A DNA stretch of 64,000 nt from Acidobacteriota bacterium (GCA_020851565.1 JADZCN010000046.1:1-64000), one strand, 5' to 3'; positions 39,063 to 51,290 are shown, counted from the stretch's first letter. Notes: generated from the letters alone by a model not told the origin. A program made the numbers and translations.

Positions 39063-40613
39063 TCAATGTACTGTGGCCTGCTGGAACGTCACGGCGCCGA
39101 GCGGTGACGGAGTGACGCCCTCCACGTTCGCGCGGCTGGCCACGACGTACAGCGTGTCGAAGAGCCACACCGCGCCCGGGTCCTCGAGGTAGACGATCTC
39201 CTGCGCGCGCCGATAGAGCTGCTGGCGCTTCTCCGCGTCGGTCTCGCGCATCGCCGCCTCGATCACCCGGTCGAACTCGGCGTTCGAGTAGTAGCCGTAG
39301 TTGTTCTCGTTGGTTGGCGCGCTGCGGAAGATGGGGCGCAGGCCCCAGTCCGCGTCCGCCGTGGACGCGCCGGCGCCCATGATGAAGATCTCCTGCGGGT
39401 TCTTCTCCGGCGGCAACCCCGCCCAGTAGGTCACCATCGTCCCCCACTCGATGACGTCGATGGCCGCCTCGATCCCGACCTTCTTCAGGTCCGCCGCGAG
39501 GGCCTCGGCCAGCTCCACGCCCATCGGGTAGCGCGGCGTGGTGGCGATGCGTGTCTTGAAGCCGTTCGGATAGCCTGCGGCTTTCAGGAGCGCGCGCGCC
39601 TTGTCCGGGTCGTACGGGATCTCGCCCAGGTTCGCGTAGCCCCGCATGATGGGCGTGAGCGCGCCGGTCGAGGGACGCGCGAAGGACGACACCAGGTTGT
39701 CTACGATGGCGCGCCGGTTGATGGCGTAGGAGATGGCCTGGCGCACGCGCACGTCGTTGTAGGGCTTCTTCGTCACATTGAAACGGAACTGCTGCATCCC
39801 CACGCTGGGGGTTTTCGTCACCACGATGCCCGCTTCCTTCTCGAGCCGCGCGATGTCGGCGGAGGGGATGCGGCTGATCACGTCCACGTCGCCGGCCTCC
39901 AGCGCCAGCACGCGCGCCGCCGCCTCGGGAATGGGCCGATAGACGATGCGGCGCGTCTTGCCCTTCTCGGCCCAGTAGTCGTCGTTACGCTCGAGGACGA
40001 TCTCCTGGTCCTTCTTCCACGACACGATGCGGTAGGGGCCGGTGCCGGACGCACGGTCGGCGCCGAGGCCGAAGTCCCTCCCGAACTTCTCCGCCACCGT
40101 CGGATTCACGATGGCCGCGGACACGTGCGCCATCGTCGGCTCGAAGGCGCCGAAGGGGTACTTCGTGGTGATGCGGACGGTGCGATCGTCCACCGCCTCG
40201 ACGCGATCGATCATGTCGAAGAGGACGAGGCGCTTGTGATTGGCGATCGGGTCCATGACGCGCGTGAAGTTGCGACGGACGGCGTCGGCGTTGAAGGGCG
40301 TGCCGTCGTGGAAGCGGATGCCGTCGCGCAGGTGGAAGGTCCAGGTCACGCCGTCGGGCGCGACGTCCCAGCGCTCGGCAAGGCGCGGGACGATCTTCAT
40401 GTCCCGGTCGAAGCCGATCAGGGTCTCGTACATCATCATGATGACCTGATCGGACTCGGTGTCCGTCGTGTTGTGCGGGTCGAGCGTCGTCGCGTCGGCG
40501 GAGGCGGCGAACACGAGCGTGTCGCGCGGCCCCGCGGGCGAATCGGTGCCTGCTCCCCCGCCGCACGCCACCGCCGCCAGCATCGCGGCCATCACACCTG
40601 TCAATCTCGTCAC
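39063..40613 (-). CDS. Peptide ABC transporter substrate-binding lipoprotein
   Basis: A 516-residue family 5 (DppA/OppA-like) binding protein. The lipobox is MLAAVAC with Cys 17. The family blocks are TTLDPHNTTDTESDQVIMMM YETLI, DGVTWTFHLRDGIRFHDGTP FNADAV, SGTGPYRIVSWKKDQEIVLE RNDDYW and VRVRQAISYAINRRAIVDNL. It captures peptides or opines outside the cell and delivers them to the permeases encoded downstream. I choose the GTG at 40611-40613 because GGGAGG precedes it; a GTG six codons upstream is possible. Confidence 0.9.
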   Translation of the reverse strand: MTRLTGVMAAMLAAVACGGGAGTDSPAGPRDTLVFAASADATTLDPHNTTDTESDQVIMMMYETLIGFDRDMKIVPRLAERWDVAPDGVTWTFHLRDGIRFHDGTPFNADAVRRNFTRVMDPIANHKRLVLFDMIDRVEAVDDRTVRITTKYPFGAFEPTMAHVSAAIVNPTVAEKFGRDFGLGADRASGTGPYRIVSWKKDQEIVLERNDDYWAEKGKTRRIVYRPIPEAAARVLALEAGDVDVISRIPSADIARLEKEAGIVVTKTPSVGMQQFRFNVTKKPYNDVRVRQAISYAINRRAIVDNLVSSFARPSTGALTPIMRGYANLGEIPYDPDKARALLKAAGYPNGFKTRIATTPRYPMGVELAEALAADLKKVGIEAAIDVIEWGTMVTYWAGLPPEKNPQEIFIMGAGASTADADWGLRPIFRSAPTNENNYGYYSNAEFDRVIEAAMRETDAEKRQQLYRRAQEIVYLEDPGAVWLFDTLYVVASRANVEGVTPSPLGAVTFQQATVH

Positions 40614-40628
40614 GCTGCCTCCCTGGGC

Positions 40629-40757
40629 CACGGGAACACGAAGGACACGAAGGGCAGAAAGGGCACGAAGGGAAAGGTCGGAGGCGAGAACCCCAGAACC
40701 CGAGAACCTCAGAACCTCAGAACCCCAGAACCTCAGAACCTCAGAACCTCAGAACCT
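40629..40757 (+). repeat. CACGAAGG run followed by inverse octamer repeats
   Basis: CACGAAGGACACGAAGGGC (about 40635-40672) then CCCCAGAACC, CCGAGAACC and CTCAGAACC units (40686-40757) in the gap upstream of the binding-protein gene, reaching the aspartoacylase stop. Confidence 0.88.
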
Positions 40758-41785
40758 CACGTCGTCTTCCACTCCGTTCTCGGGTCCTCGAGCGATGCCA
40801 CGCCGAAGCCCCAGCCGCCCGGCCGCACCATCTGCGAGCGGCAGGCGTAGAAGATGATGCCGCGCCCGGGCGAGCGGACCTCCTCGAGCAGCTCGAAGGT
40901 CATCGCGTGGCGCACGGTCGCCAGCACCTCGCCCTTCGCCACCTCGGTGAACTGCCGGTCGAGCCCGACGACCGGCTCGAGGTACCCGCCCACGCTGGGG
41001 CCCACGCGGAAGTAGTCGTGGAAGTGCAGGTAGCCCGCGGGCGGCTTCACCTCTCCCTCGATCATGCCGAGCTGGCGCATCACGCCCATCGTGCCGTCCA
41101 CGTTCATCTGGATCCAGCGCTGCTCCTGCGGCTCGCCCCAACCCAGCCCGCCCACCTCGGCCACGATGCCGGGGATGCCGTACTTCTCTCCCGCATGCCC
41201 GAGAGAAGTGCGGGCGCCGCGCAGGCCGCTGAAGATGGTGAGCGCGTGCAGGACGGGAAACCCGTACGCCAGGGCCATCGCCCTGCTGCGCTCCGCAACG
41301 TCGGCGCGCGAGTAGTCCGTCACATAGCTCACGTCCGCCATCGTCGCGCCCCAGTCACCGACGTGGTAGTCGATGACGGCGTCGCTCTTCGCCATGAACT
41401 CGTCCGACAGCACGCGCGTGATCTGGTTCGAGAGCCACTGGTAGGGCCCGCCGAAGGTGCGGTTGGCGTCCGGCTCGTCCGCGTTGTCCTGGATGCAGCG
41501 GGTGGCGGTGGCCATGGCTGGCGCGTTGGCCACGGGGATGGCGATGACGTTGCCGCGCAACACGCCGGCGTCGATCCGGCTCAGCAGCTCACGCAGGACC
41601 ACGGCCGAGAACCACTCGTTGCCGTGGAGCATTGAGAGGAGCAGCAGCGTCGGGCCGTCGTGCGCGCCGGCGGCGACGTGCGCGACGATGTCCACGTCGC
41701 CGGTGAGGTCGCGAGTGACCGGCGCGCGGACGATCGTGCGCGTGCCGGCGGCAATAGTCGAGCCTGCAAGGGTGAGGGAGCCCAC
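40757..41785 (-). CDS. Succinylglutamate desuccinylase / aspartoacylase family protein
   Basis: A 342-residue zinc carboxypeptidase-like amidohydrolase. The metal motif is SMLHGNEWFSAVVLRELL (HxxE); the third ligand is in VIDYHVGDWG. Further conserved parts are DADEPDANRTFGG and GIVAEVGGLGWGEP (catalytic Glu region). AstE/AspA relatives cleave N-acyl amino acids. The domain C-terminus (lipoyl-like barrel GKGEVLATV) is complete. Being first on the strand before the peptide-binding protein, it may process an imported N-acyl amino acid. Confidence 0.85.
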   Translation of the reverse strand: MGSLTLAGSTIAAGTRTIVRAPVTRDLTGDVDIVAHVAAGAHDGPTLLLLSMLHGNEWFSAVVLRELLSRIDAGVLRGNVIAIPVANAPAMATATRCIQDNADEPDANRTFGGPYQWLSNQITRVLSDEFMAKSDAVIDYHVGDWGATMADVSYVTDYSRADVAERSRAMALAYGFPVLHALTIFSGLRGARTSLGHAGEKYGIPGIVAEVGGLGWGEPQEQRWIQMNVDGTMGVMRQLGMIEGEVKPPAGYLHFHDYFRVGPSVGGYLEPVVGLDRQFTEVAKGEVLATVRHAMTFELLEEVRSPGRGIIFYACRSQMVRPGGWGFGVASLEDPRTEWKTT

Positions 41786-41805
41786 GGGCGGGGATTATAC
41801 GTGCT

Positions 41806-41916
41806 GGGATTCTCGGGTTCTGGGGTTCTGGGGTTCTGGGGTTCTCGGGTTCTCGGGTTCTCGGGTTCTCGGGTTCTCGGGTTCTCGGGTTCTCGGGTTC
41901 TCGGCGTTCGGGGGTT
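41806..41916 (+). repeat. Octamer repeat tract
   Basis: Fourteen or so units of GGTTCTGG then GGTTCTCG between the aspartoacylase start and the 13-mer array. The sequence from 41917 to 42070 after it contains no gene that I can recognise. Confidence 0.9.
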
Positions 41917-42070
41917 CTAATCCGGAGCTCCGCACTGGTGGGCCCTGCGGGTGGGCTTGCGGTGGGCGCGCGCGTCGCTCGCGTGAGTTCAGGAACCGTG
42001 TCGCCCCGACACGAAAGGCGAGTCACCCGAGCGAAAGAACACCCACCGGCGCCGGCTACCTGAAGAGCCG

Positions 42071-42175
42071 ACCCGAAGGGCCCACCCGAAGGCCCCACCC
42101 GAAGGACCCACCCGAAGGACCCACTCGAAGGGCCTATCCGAAGGGCCTACCCGAAGGGCCCACCCGAAGGGCCTC
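42071..42175 (+). repeat. 13-bp tandem repeat (ACCCGAAGGGCCC)
   Basis: Eight consecutive 13-base units, ACCCGAAGGGCCC with variants ACCCGAAGGACCC, ACTCGAAGGGCCT and ATCCGAAGGGCCT. It lies in the 425-bp gap between the aspartoacylase start and the ferritin-like lipoprotein stop. It is not found elsewhere in the window. Confidence 0.9.
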
Positions 42176-42210
42176 ACCGGCGCGGAGCGCAGGCTCTAAC
42201 CTCCGGCACC

Positions 42211-42714
42211 CTAAGTGGCACACCTCTGGAACGCCGGCAGGTGGTTGAGGAGCGATGCCGCGCGATTGCTCTCGAACACTTGCCGCACGTCCGTCGGCAG
42301 GTCGAGCCCGAGATAGCGGTCGTAGATCGCGATGTTCTCCTGCTCGGCCACCACGCCTGCAGCGCACGCCTCGCGGAAGGTGCCGAAGTGCGGCACGGTG
42401 GCAAGGGTCCACGGGTTGACGGGCGCGGTCAGGCCGCGGTTCACGAAGAGGTTCGCAATGCTCGCGGAATGGCGCTGCTCGGCCGTCAGGACGTTCGTGA
42501 ACGGCGCGAGGGCGCCGAGGTCGGCCACCACACCCGTGTAGGTCGTCTCCGCGCGGTACTCGTCGACGATGGCCTCTTCCATCGCGGCGCGAACAGCCGC
42601 GGTCAGAGTGGATCCGATGGGCGGGGTGGGCGACGGCGAGGTCGGGGAGGAATCCGAATCGCACCCGGCCGCGAGGGCGGCCAGCAGAACAGGAACCAGC
42701 ACGAGGCGTCTCAT
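42211..42714 (-). CDS. DUF2202 ferritin-like lipoprotein
   Basis: A 167-residue lipoprotein (lipobox LAALAAGC, Cys 18; then a Ser/Pro-rich linker). A ferritin-like four-helix domain of the DUF2202 type follows: AMEEAIVDEYRAETTYTGVV, VLTAEQRHSASIANLFVNRG, VAEQENIAIYDRYL and SNRAASLLNHLPAFQRC. The Glu/His pattern across helices suggests a di-metal site outside the cytoplasmic membrane. Possible roles are metal storage or protection from oxygen species. It is divergent from the four-helix protein at 43091. Confidence 0.83.
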   Translation of the reverse strand: MRRLVLVPVLLAALAAGCDSDSSPTSPSPTPPIGSTLTAAVRAAMEEAIVDEYRAETTYTGVVADLGALAPFTNVLTAEQRHSASIANLFVNRGLTAPVNPWTLATVPHFGTFREACAAGVVAEQENIAIYDRYLGLDLPTDVRQVFESNRAASLLNHLPAFQRCAT

Positions 42715-42796
42715 GACGCCCCCTTTCCGGGACCCGGGGAGCGGAACGCCGGGTCCCTTCCCCCATATTGATGCAGAAAGGGTGGGGGTGGTGACG

Positions 42797-42926
42797 GTTC
42801 TGGGGTTCTGGGGTTCTGGGGTTCTGAGGTTCTGAGGTTCTGGGGTTCTGGGGTTCTGGGGTTCTGGGGTTCTGGGGTTCTGGGGTTCTGGAGGTTCTGG
42901 AGGTTCTGGAGGTTCTGAGGTTCGTT
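42797..42926 (+). repeat. Octamer repeat tract with strong G-quadruplex potential
   Basis: About sixteen GGTTCTGG/GGTTCTGA units; from about 42841 to 42890 there are six successive GGGGTTCT units with no interruption. It occupies the divergent promoter region between the DUF2202 lipoprotein and the four-helix protein. Confidence 0.9.
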
Positions 42927-43090
42927 AACTGTGGTTGCGCGACGGCAACCGCGGTTGTCAGCATCGCGAGACGCCTGCGACTGGAATGGATCCAGGTTTC
43001 TCACGCAAGTTACGGCTGTTCAACCAGATACGAGGCTCGGGTGGCGGCGGCCCCTGGGCGACTGCACACGGCAGGGGGCTTGCTGGTGCG

Positions 43091-43471
43091 ATGCCTGTGG
43101 CCAGAGACTTCACCGAGCTCGTTGCCTGGCAACTGTCTGTCGAGCTCAAGCGCCGTGTGTACGAGATCGCCCGCTCGGGCCGGTCCGCTCGCGACTGGAA
43201 GTTCGTGGAGCAGATGACGGATGCCGCGGCCTCGGCGCCACGAAACATCGCCGAGGGATTCGGACGTTTTGACCCGAAGGAGTTCGCGCACTTCCTGAAG
43301 ATCGCCATCGGGTCCGAACACGAGGTGCGGAACCACCTGATCGACGCCTTCGACCGAGGCTACATCACCGAAGCTGAACGAGACGACGCTGTCCATCTGT
43401 CACGGCGTGCCGTCACGGCCGCGACACGCCTCCGGGCGTATCTGCTGTCCGACCGCAACCCCTACCGTTGA
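43091..43471 (+). CDS. Four-helix-bundle protein (23S rRNA IVP type)
   Basis: A 126-residue helical protein: FTELVAWQLSVELKRRVYEI, DWKFVEQMTDAAASAPRNIA, EGFGRFDPKEFAHFLKIAIG, SEHEVRNHLIDAFDRGYI. The motif RNIAEGFGR and HFLKIAIGSEHE is diagnostic of the four-helix-bundle family first noted inside 23S rRNA intervening sequences. Here it is free-standing. The role is unknown; the fold forms homopentamers. I use ATG 43091 as the domain begins just after it. Confidence 0.85.
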   Translation: MPVARDFTELVAWQLSVELKRRVYEIARSGRSARDWKFVEQMTDAAASAPRNIAEGFGRFDPKEFAHFLKIAIGSEHEVRNHLIDAFDRGYITEAERDDAVHLSRRAVTAATRLRAYLLSDRNPYR

Positions 43472-43532
43472 ACCCCCAGAACCCCAGAACCCCAGAACCT
43501 CAGAACCCCAGAACCCCAAAACCCAGAACCCC
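43470..43532 (+). repeat. Octamer repeat tract (inverse orientation)
   Basis: ACCCCAGAACC and CTCAGAACC units immediately after the four-helix protein stop and before the TetR operator. Confidence 0.88.
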
Positions 43533-43548
43533 ATTGACCCCATCCCGG

Positions 43549-43568
43549 GAATGAATGACCATTCATTC
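43549..43568. promoter_or_regulatory. FadR-type (TetR) operator
   Basis: GAATGAATGACCATTCATTC, a 20-bp palindrome perfect except for the two central bases. It matches the TGAATG-nn-CATTCA form bound by TetR-type FadR repressors of fatty-acid degradation in Bacillus. It overlaps an upstream ATG and lies six bases before the likely start codon of the TetR gene, so it should be the autoregulatory operator of the operon. Confidence 0.75.
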
Positions 43569-43574
43569 ATCGCG

Positions 43575-44191
43575 ATGTCCGCCACGTCCACCCGCCGCCT
43601 GGCCGCCGTGAAGGCGCCCCCCGCCACCGACAAGCGCGACGCCATCCTCCGCGCGGCGGTGAAGGTCTTCGCCCGCCACGGCTACTTCCAGTCGCAGGTG
43701 GCCGACGTCGCACGCGTGGCCGGCGTGGCCGCCGGCACCGTCTACCTCTACTTCCGCAGCAAGGACGACCTGCTCGTCTCCATCTTCGAGCGCACGATGA
43801 AGGACGCCATCGACGAGGGGCGGGCGGCGCTGGCCGGGGTGCCGGATCCGGAGGCGCGCCTGCGGCGCATCGCGCGGCTCCACCTCGAGCGCCTGGGCCG
43901 CGACCGGGAGCTGGCCGTCGTGGTTCAGGTGGAGCTGCGCCAGTCCATCAAGTTCATGGAGCGCTTTTCGTCCAGCTACCTGCAGGACTACCTGACCATC
44001 ATCCGCCGCGCCATCGCGGACGGGCAGGATGCCGGGACGTTCCGGCGGGACGTGAACGCGAACACCGCCGCCAAGGTGTTCTTCGGCGCCCTGGACGAGA
44101 TGGCGACCAACTGGATGCTGAGCCGCCGCAAGTACGACCTGGCCGCCGAGGCCGACGTGGTCGTGGACCTGCTGATCGGAGGCCTGGGACG

Positions 44192-44195
<4 letters not shown>
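43575..44195 (+). CDS. TetR-family regulator of fatty-acid degradation (FadR-like)
   Basis: A 206-residue regulator. The N-terminal helix-turn-helix is RDAILRAAVKVFARHGYFQS QVADVARVAGVAAGTVYLYF RSKDDLL; the C-terminal ligand domain is of the TetR_C (YsiA/FadR) type. I use ATG 43575 because the upstream ATG at 43551 is inside the palindromic operator. The gene overlaps fadN by four bases (ATGA). By analogy with Bacillus FadR, long-chain acyl-CoA would release it from the operator at 43549 and induce the downstream beta-oxidation genes. Confidence 0.88.
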
Positions 44196-46509
<2,314 letters not shown>

Positions 46510-46510
<1 letters not shown>

Positions 46511-46686
46511 GGTTCTGGGGTTCTGGGGTTCGGAGGTTCTGAGGTTCGGAGGTTCGGAGGTTCGGAGGTTCGGAGGTTCTTGGGGTTCGCTGCCAGAGCT
46601 CGGACCCCAGCACCCGAACCACCGAACTCCAGAACCCCAGAACCCCAGAACCCCAGAACCCCAGAACCCCAGAACCGAGGAGTTAC
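46510..46686 (+). repeat. Octamer repeat pair, converging orientations
   Basis: GGTTCTGG, GGTTCGGA units at 46511-46582 and inverse CCCCAGAACC units at 46618-46678, with a 35-bp spacer. The arms can pair into a hairpin between fadN and the next gene. The end of the tract lies just before a GAGGAG ribosome site. Confidence 0.9.
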
Positions 46687-47553
46687 ATGATCGATATCGG
46701 GCACGGTGAACCAGTCGTCTTGATCCCCGGCCTGCAGGGGCGGTGGGAGTGGATGCAGCCGGCCGTCGAGGGGCTGGCGCGGCGGCACCGCGTGATCGCG
46801 TACTCGCTCTGTGACGAGCGGACGAGCCCATTCGACTGCGATCCCGCGCTCGGTTTCGAGAACTACGTCCGGCAGGTGGGCGAGGCCATGGACCGGGCGG
46901 GACTGCGGGAAGCCACTCTCATCGGGGTGTCGTACGGCGGCCTGATCGCCACCGAGTTCGCGGCCCGGTTTTCCGGGCGGGTGACACGCCTGGTGCTCGC
47001 CTCGGCGCTGCCCACCGACTGGACGCCGGACCGCAGGGCCCGGTTCTACCTGCGGGCGCCCCGGCTGCTCAGCCCGGTCTTCGTGATCACGGCGCCGATG
47101 CGGCTCCAGCCGGAAGTGCGGGCGGCGTTCCCCGCCATCGGTGACCGGCTGCGCTTCATGGTGCGGCACGGCTGGCGCGTAACGACGGCCCCGATGTCAC
47201 CGACGAAGATGGCCCGGCGCCTGGAGTGGGCGGAGCACCATCGGTTCGCCGACGCCACGCACGTGCAGGCGCCCACGCTCGTCGTCACCGGCGAGCCGGG
47301 GCTCGACCGGGTGGTGCCTGTCGAGGTGAGCCGGCGCAACGTCGCGCGCCTCGCGCACGCGCGCCACGTCGTGCTGCCTCGCACGGGCCACCTCGGCATC
47401 GTCACGAAGCCCGAGGGCTTCTGCGAGGTGCTCGACGAGTTCGTGGCGAACAGGACGGAGACCGGGCGAGGGGACGCCGGGACTGAAGTCCCGGCGCTCC
47501 ACCAGACCGCGGCGCACTACGGAGCGCCGGGGTTTCAGCCCCGGCGTGGATGA
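46687..47553 (+). CDS. Alpha/beta hydrolase with repeat-derived tail
   Basis: A 288-residue hydrolase. Motifs are VLIPGLQGRWEWMQPAVEGL (oxyanion region), LIGVSYGGLIATEFAARF (nucleophile Ser ~80), acid in LVVTGEPGLDRVVP and histidine in VLPRTGHLGIVTKPEGF. From about residue 260 the sequence RGDAGTEVPALHQTAAHYGA PGFQPRRG is encoded by two palindromic intergenic elements (47474 and 47521), so the native stop has been replaced. It is part of the beta-oxidation operon; a thioesterase or ester-cleaving step is possible. Confidence 0.8.
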   Translation: MIDIGHGEPVVLIPGLQGRWEWMQPAVEGLARRHRVIAYSLCDERTSPFDCDPALGFENYVRQVGEAMDRAGLREATLIGVSYGGLIATEFAARFSGRVTRLVLASALPTDWTPDRRARFYLRAPRLLSPVFVITAPMRLQPEVRAAFPAIGDRLRFMVRHGWRVTTAPMSPTKMARRLEWAEHHRFADATHVQAPTLVVTGEPGLDRVVPVEVSRRNVARLAHARHVVLPRTGHLGIVTKPEGFCEVLDEFVANRTETGRGDAGTEVPALHQTAAHYGAPGFQPRRG

Positions 47554-47594
47554 CCAGGCAGGAGCGCCGGGGCTTCAGCCCCGGCGACGGTGAC
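47474..47594. repeat. Three palindromic elements
   Basis: Elements GCCGGGACTGAAGTCCCGGC (47474-47500 with flank), GCCGGGGTTTCAGCCCCGGC (47521-47549) and GCCGGGGCTTCAGCCCCGGC (47561-47587), each flanked by GGAGC or GCTCC. The first two are translated as the tail of the upstream hydrolase. Related copies are at 29704 and 61161-61214. Confidence 0.88.
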
Positions 47595-47603
47595 GAGGAG
47601 CCG

Positions 47604-48263
47604 ATGGCAAACGAGATCGTGCAGGAGATACCGGGCCCTGTCGGGCCGCTCGAGGCGCGGCTGGACCTGCCGAGTGGAGCGCCGCGGGCGGTGGCCGTCA
47701 TCGGGCACCCGCATCCGCTCCTCGGGGGAACCATGCACACCAAGGCGGTGTACCGGGCGGCGAAGGCGCTGGCGGCCATCGACGTGGCGGCGCTCCGGTT
47801 CAACTTCCGCGGCGTCGGGCTCAGTGCCGGCACCTTCGACGAGGGCGCGGGCGAGAAGGACGACTTCCGGGCGGCCATGGACTTCGCCGCCGAACGGTTT
47901 CCCGGCCTCCCCATCTGGGCAGCCGGCATGTCGTTCGGCTCGTGGATCGCGCTCACGGTGGGCGCGGAGGATCCGCGCGTCACGCTGCTGCTCGCCCTCG
48001 CGCCGCCGGTGGACCGCTACGCCTACGACGCGCTGAAGACCTGTACCAAGCCGAAGTTCATCATCCACGGGGAGGAGGACGGCGTCGTCTCCGTGCGCGA
48101 GGTTCGGAAGCTGTACGGCGAGATCCCGGAGCCGCGGGAGCTGGTTGTCATCGAAGGCGCGGATCACGTGTTCGACGGCAAGACCTCGCTCGTGGGCGAG
48201 GCGATCGAGGACCTGCTCGGGGACTTCGAGAAAGAGACCACGAAGGACACGAAGGGCAGTTGA
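47604..48263 (+). CDS. Alpha/beta hydrolase (dienelactone-hydrolase-like)
   Basis: A 219-residue hydrolase: [20 protein letters not shown] with [20 protein letters not shown], nucleophile region [16 protein letters not shown] (Ser ~111), acid in [17 protein letters not shown] and His in [11 protein letters not shown]. This is the small alpha/beta hydrolase group with the HPHP motif. The ATG at 47604 has GAGGAG upstream; the longer frame is palindromic-element sequence. The last residues (ETTKDTKGS) are encoded by CACGAAGGACACGAAGG, a repeat seen elsewhere. It is in the fad operon. Confidence 0.85.
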   Translation: MANEIVQEIPGPVGPLEARLDLPSGAPRAVAVIGHPHPLLGGTMHTKAVYRAAKALAAIDVAALRFNFRGVGLSAGTFDEGAGEKDDFRAAMDFAAERFPGLPIWAAGMSFGSWIALTVGAEDPRVTLLLALAPPVDRYAYDALKTCTKPKFIIHGEEDGVVSVREVRKLYGEIPEPRELVVIEGADHVFDGKTSLVGEAIEDLLGDFEKETTKDTKGS

Positions 48264-48270
48264 GGACACC

Positions 48271-49473
<1,203 letters not shown>

Positions 49474-49502
49474 GTTCTAAGGTTCACAAGCTGGAGACGA
49501 TC

Positions 49503-51290
49503 ATGAGCTCGATGACAGAGACGACCACCAGGGGCGGACAGTGGCTGATCGAGGACACCGATCCGTCCGCGGTGATGACGCCGGAGAAGCGGACCGAGGA
49601 GCACGTGCTCATCGGCCAGACCGCGGCGGAGTTCATCGACGGCGAGGTGCTCCCCGTGGCGGAGCGGCTCGAGCAGAAGGACTGGGCGCTCAACCGCGAG
49701 CTGGTGAAGAAGTGCGGCGCGCTGGGGCTGCTCGGCACCAACGTGCCGGAGTCCTACGGCGGCGTGGACCTCGACAAGATCTCCACGCTCATCGTCTCGG
49801 AGCAGGTGTCGCGCTACGCGTCGTTCGCCGTCACCTTCGGCGCGCAGGCCAACCTCACCATCCTGCCCATCTTCATGTTCGGCACTGAGGCGCAGAAGCA
49901 GAAGTACCTGCCGCCCCTCATCGCCGGCGACATCGTCGGCGCCTACTGCCTCAGCGAGTCCGGCGCCGGCTCGGACGCGCTCGGCGCCAAGGCGCGCGCG
50001 ATGAAACAGGCCGACGGCAGCTTCGTCCTCTCCGGCGAGAAGATGTGGATCAGCAACGGCGGCTTCGCCGACGTCTTCGTCGTCTTCGCTAAGGTGGACG
50101 GCGAGCACTTCACCGCCTTCATCGTCGAGAAGGCGTGGCCCGGCGTCTCCAGCGGGAAGGAAGAGCACAAGATGGGCCTGCACGGCTCGTCCACGACGCC
50201 CATCATCCTGCAGGACGTGAAGGTGCCGGCCGACGCGGTGCTGGGCGAAGTGGGCCGGGGCCACAAGGTGGCCTTCAACGTGCTCAATTTCGGGCGCTTC
50301 AAGCTGGGCGCGATGGCCTCTGGCGGCGCGAAGGCCGCGCTCGCCGAGGCGGCGAAGTACGCCGCGACGCGCAAGCAGTTCGGCGTGGCCATCGGCACCT
50401 TCGGCGCCATCAAGCACAAGCTGGGCGAGATGACGGCCCGCGAGTACGGGCTCGAGAGCATGATCTACCGCACGGCCGGCCTCATCGACGCGCACATCGC
50501 AGCCGCGCCGGACAAGAAGGCCGACGATGCGTCGGCGATGCTGAAGGCGCTGGAGGAGTTTGCGGTCGAGGCGTCGATTGCCAAGGTCCTGGGCAGCGAG
50601 GTGGTGGATTACGTCATCGACGAGAACGTCCAGATTCACGGCGGCAACGGCTTCGTGAAGGACTACCCCGCCGAGGGCCACTACCGCGACGCGCGCGTGA
50701 ACCGCATCTTCGAGGGCACGAACGAGATCAACCGCCTGCTCATCCCCGGCATGCTGATGAAGAAGGCGCTCAAGGGCGAGCTGGCGCTCATCCCCGCGGC
50801 CAAGGCGCTGCAGGACGAGATCATGAGCCCGTCCATGAGCATGGCCGTGGACGAGGAGGGGGTCCTGGCCGCGGAACTGCGCGCGTGCGGCGCATTCAAG
50901 AAGGTCGTGCTGATGGTGGCCGGCACCGCCATGCAGGCTTACGGGCAGAAGATCGAGCAGGAGCAGGAGGTGCTGAGCTACCTCGCGGACCTGGTCACCG
51001 ATGCCTACACGGCCGAGAGCGCCGCGCTGCGCGCCATCGACGCGGCGAACCGTAAGGTGCAGGACGCGGCGCTCCATGCCGACGCGGCGGCGGTCTTCAC
51101 GCACGAGGCGGCGGGCCGGGTGGAGTTGAACGCCCGCGCGGCACTGGCGGCGATGGCCGAGGGCGACGTGCTGCGGACGCAGCTGGCGGCATTGCGGCGG
51201 CTGCTGAAGGTGACCCCCGCCAACACGGTGCAGATGCGGCGCCGGCTGGCGGACGCGGCGGTGGCGAAGGGCGCCTACCCGTTCCCATAG
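49503..51290 (+). CDS. fadE: Acyl-CoA dehydrogenase (FadE)
   Basis: A 595-residue flavin dehydrogenase with an extended C-terminus, as in Bacillus FadE (YusJ). FAD and substrate motifs are AYCLSESGAGSDALGAKARA and WISNGGFADVFVVFAKVDG. Also present: KEEHKMGLHGSSTTPIILQD, FNVLNFGRFKLGAMASGGAK, YVIDENVQIHGGNGFVKDYP and RIFEGTNEINRLLIPGMLM, the last with the catalytic Glu region. It introduces the double bond in the first beta-oxidation step. It ends the TetR-fadN-hydrolases-fadA-fadE operon. Confidence 0.93.
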   Translation: MSSMTETTTRGGQWLIEDTDPSAVMTPEKRTEEHVLIGQTAAEFIDGEVLPVAERLEQKDWALNRELVKKCGALGLLGTNVPESYGGVDLDKISTLIVSEQVSRYASFAVTFGAQANLTILPIFMFGTEAQKQKYLPPLIAGDIVGAYCLSESGAGSDALGAKARAMKQADGSFVLSGEKMWISNGGFADVFVVFAKVDGEHFTAFIVEKAWPGVSSGKEEHKMGLHGSSTTPIILQDVKVPADAVLGEVGRGHKVAFNVLNFGRFKLGAMASGGAKAALAEAAKYAATRKQFGVAIGTFGAIKHKLGEMTAREYGLESMIYRTAGLIDAHIAAAPDKKADDASAMLKALEEFAVEASIAKVLGSEVVDYVIDENVQIHGGNGFVKDYPAEGHYRDARVNRIFEGTNEINRLLIPGMLMKKALKGELALIPAAKALQDEIMSPSMSMAVDEEGVLAAELRACGAFKKVVLMVAGTAMQAYGQKIEQEQEVLSYLADLVTDAYTAESAALRAIDAANRKVQDAALHADAAAVFTHEAAGRVELNARAALAAMAEGDVLRTQLAALRRLLKVTPANTVQMRRRLADAAVAKGAYPFP

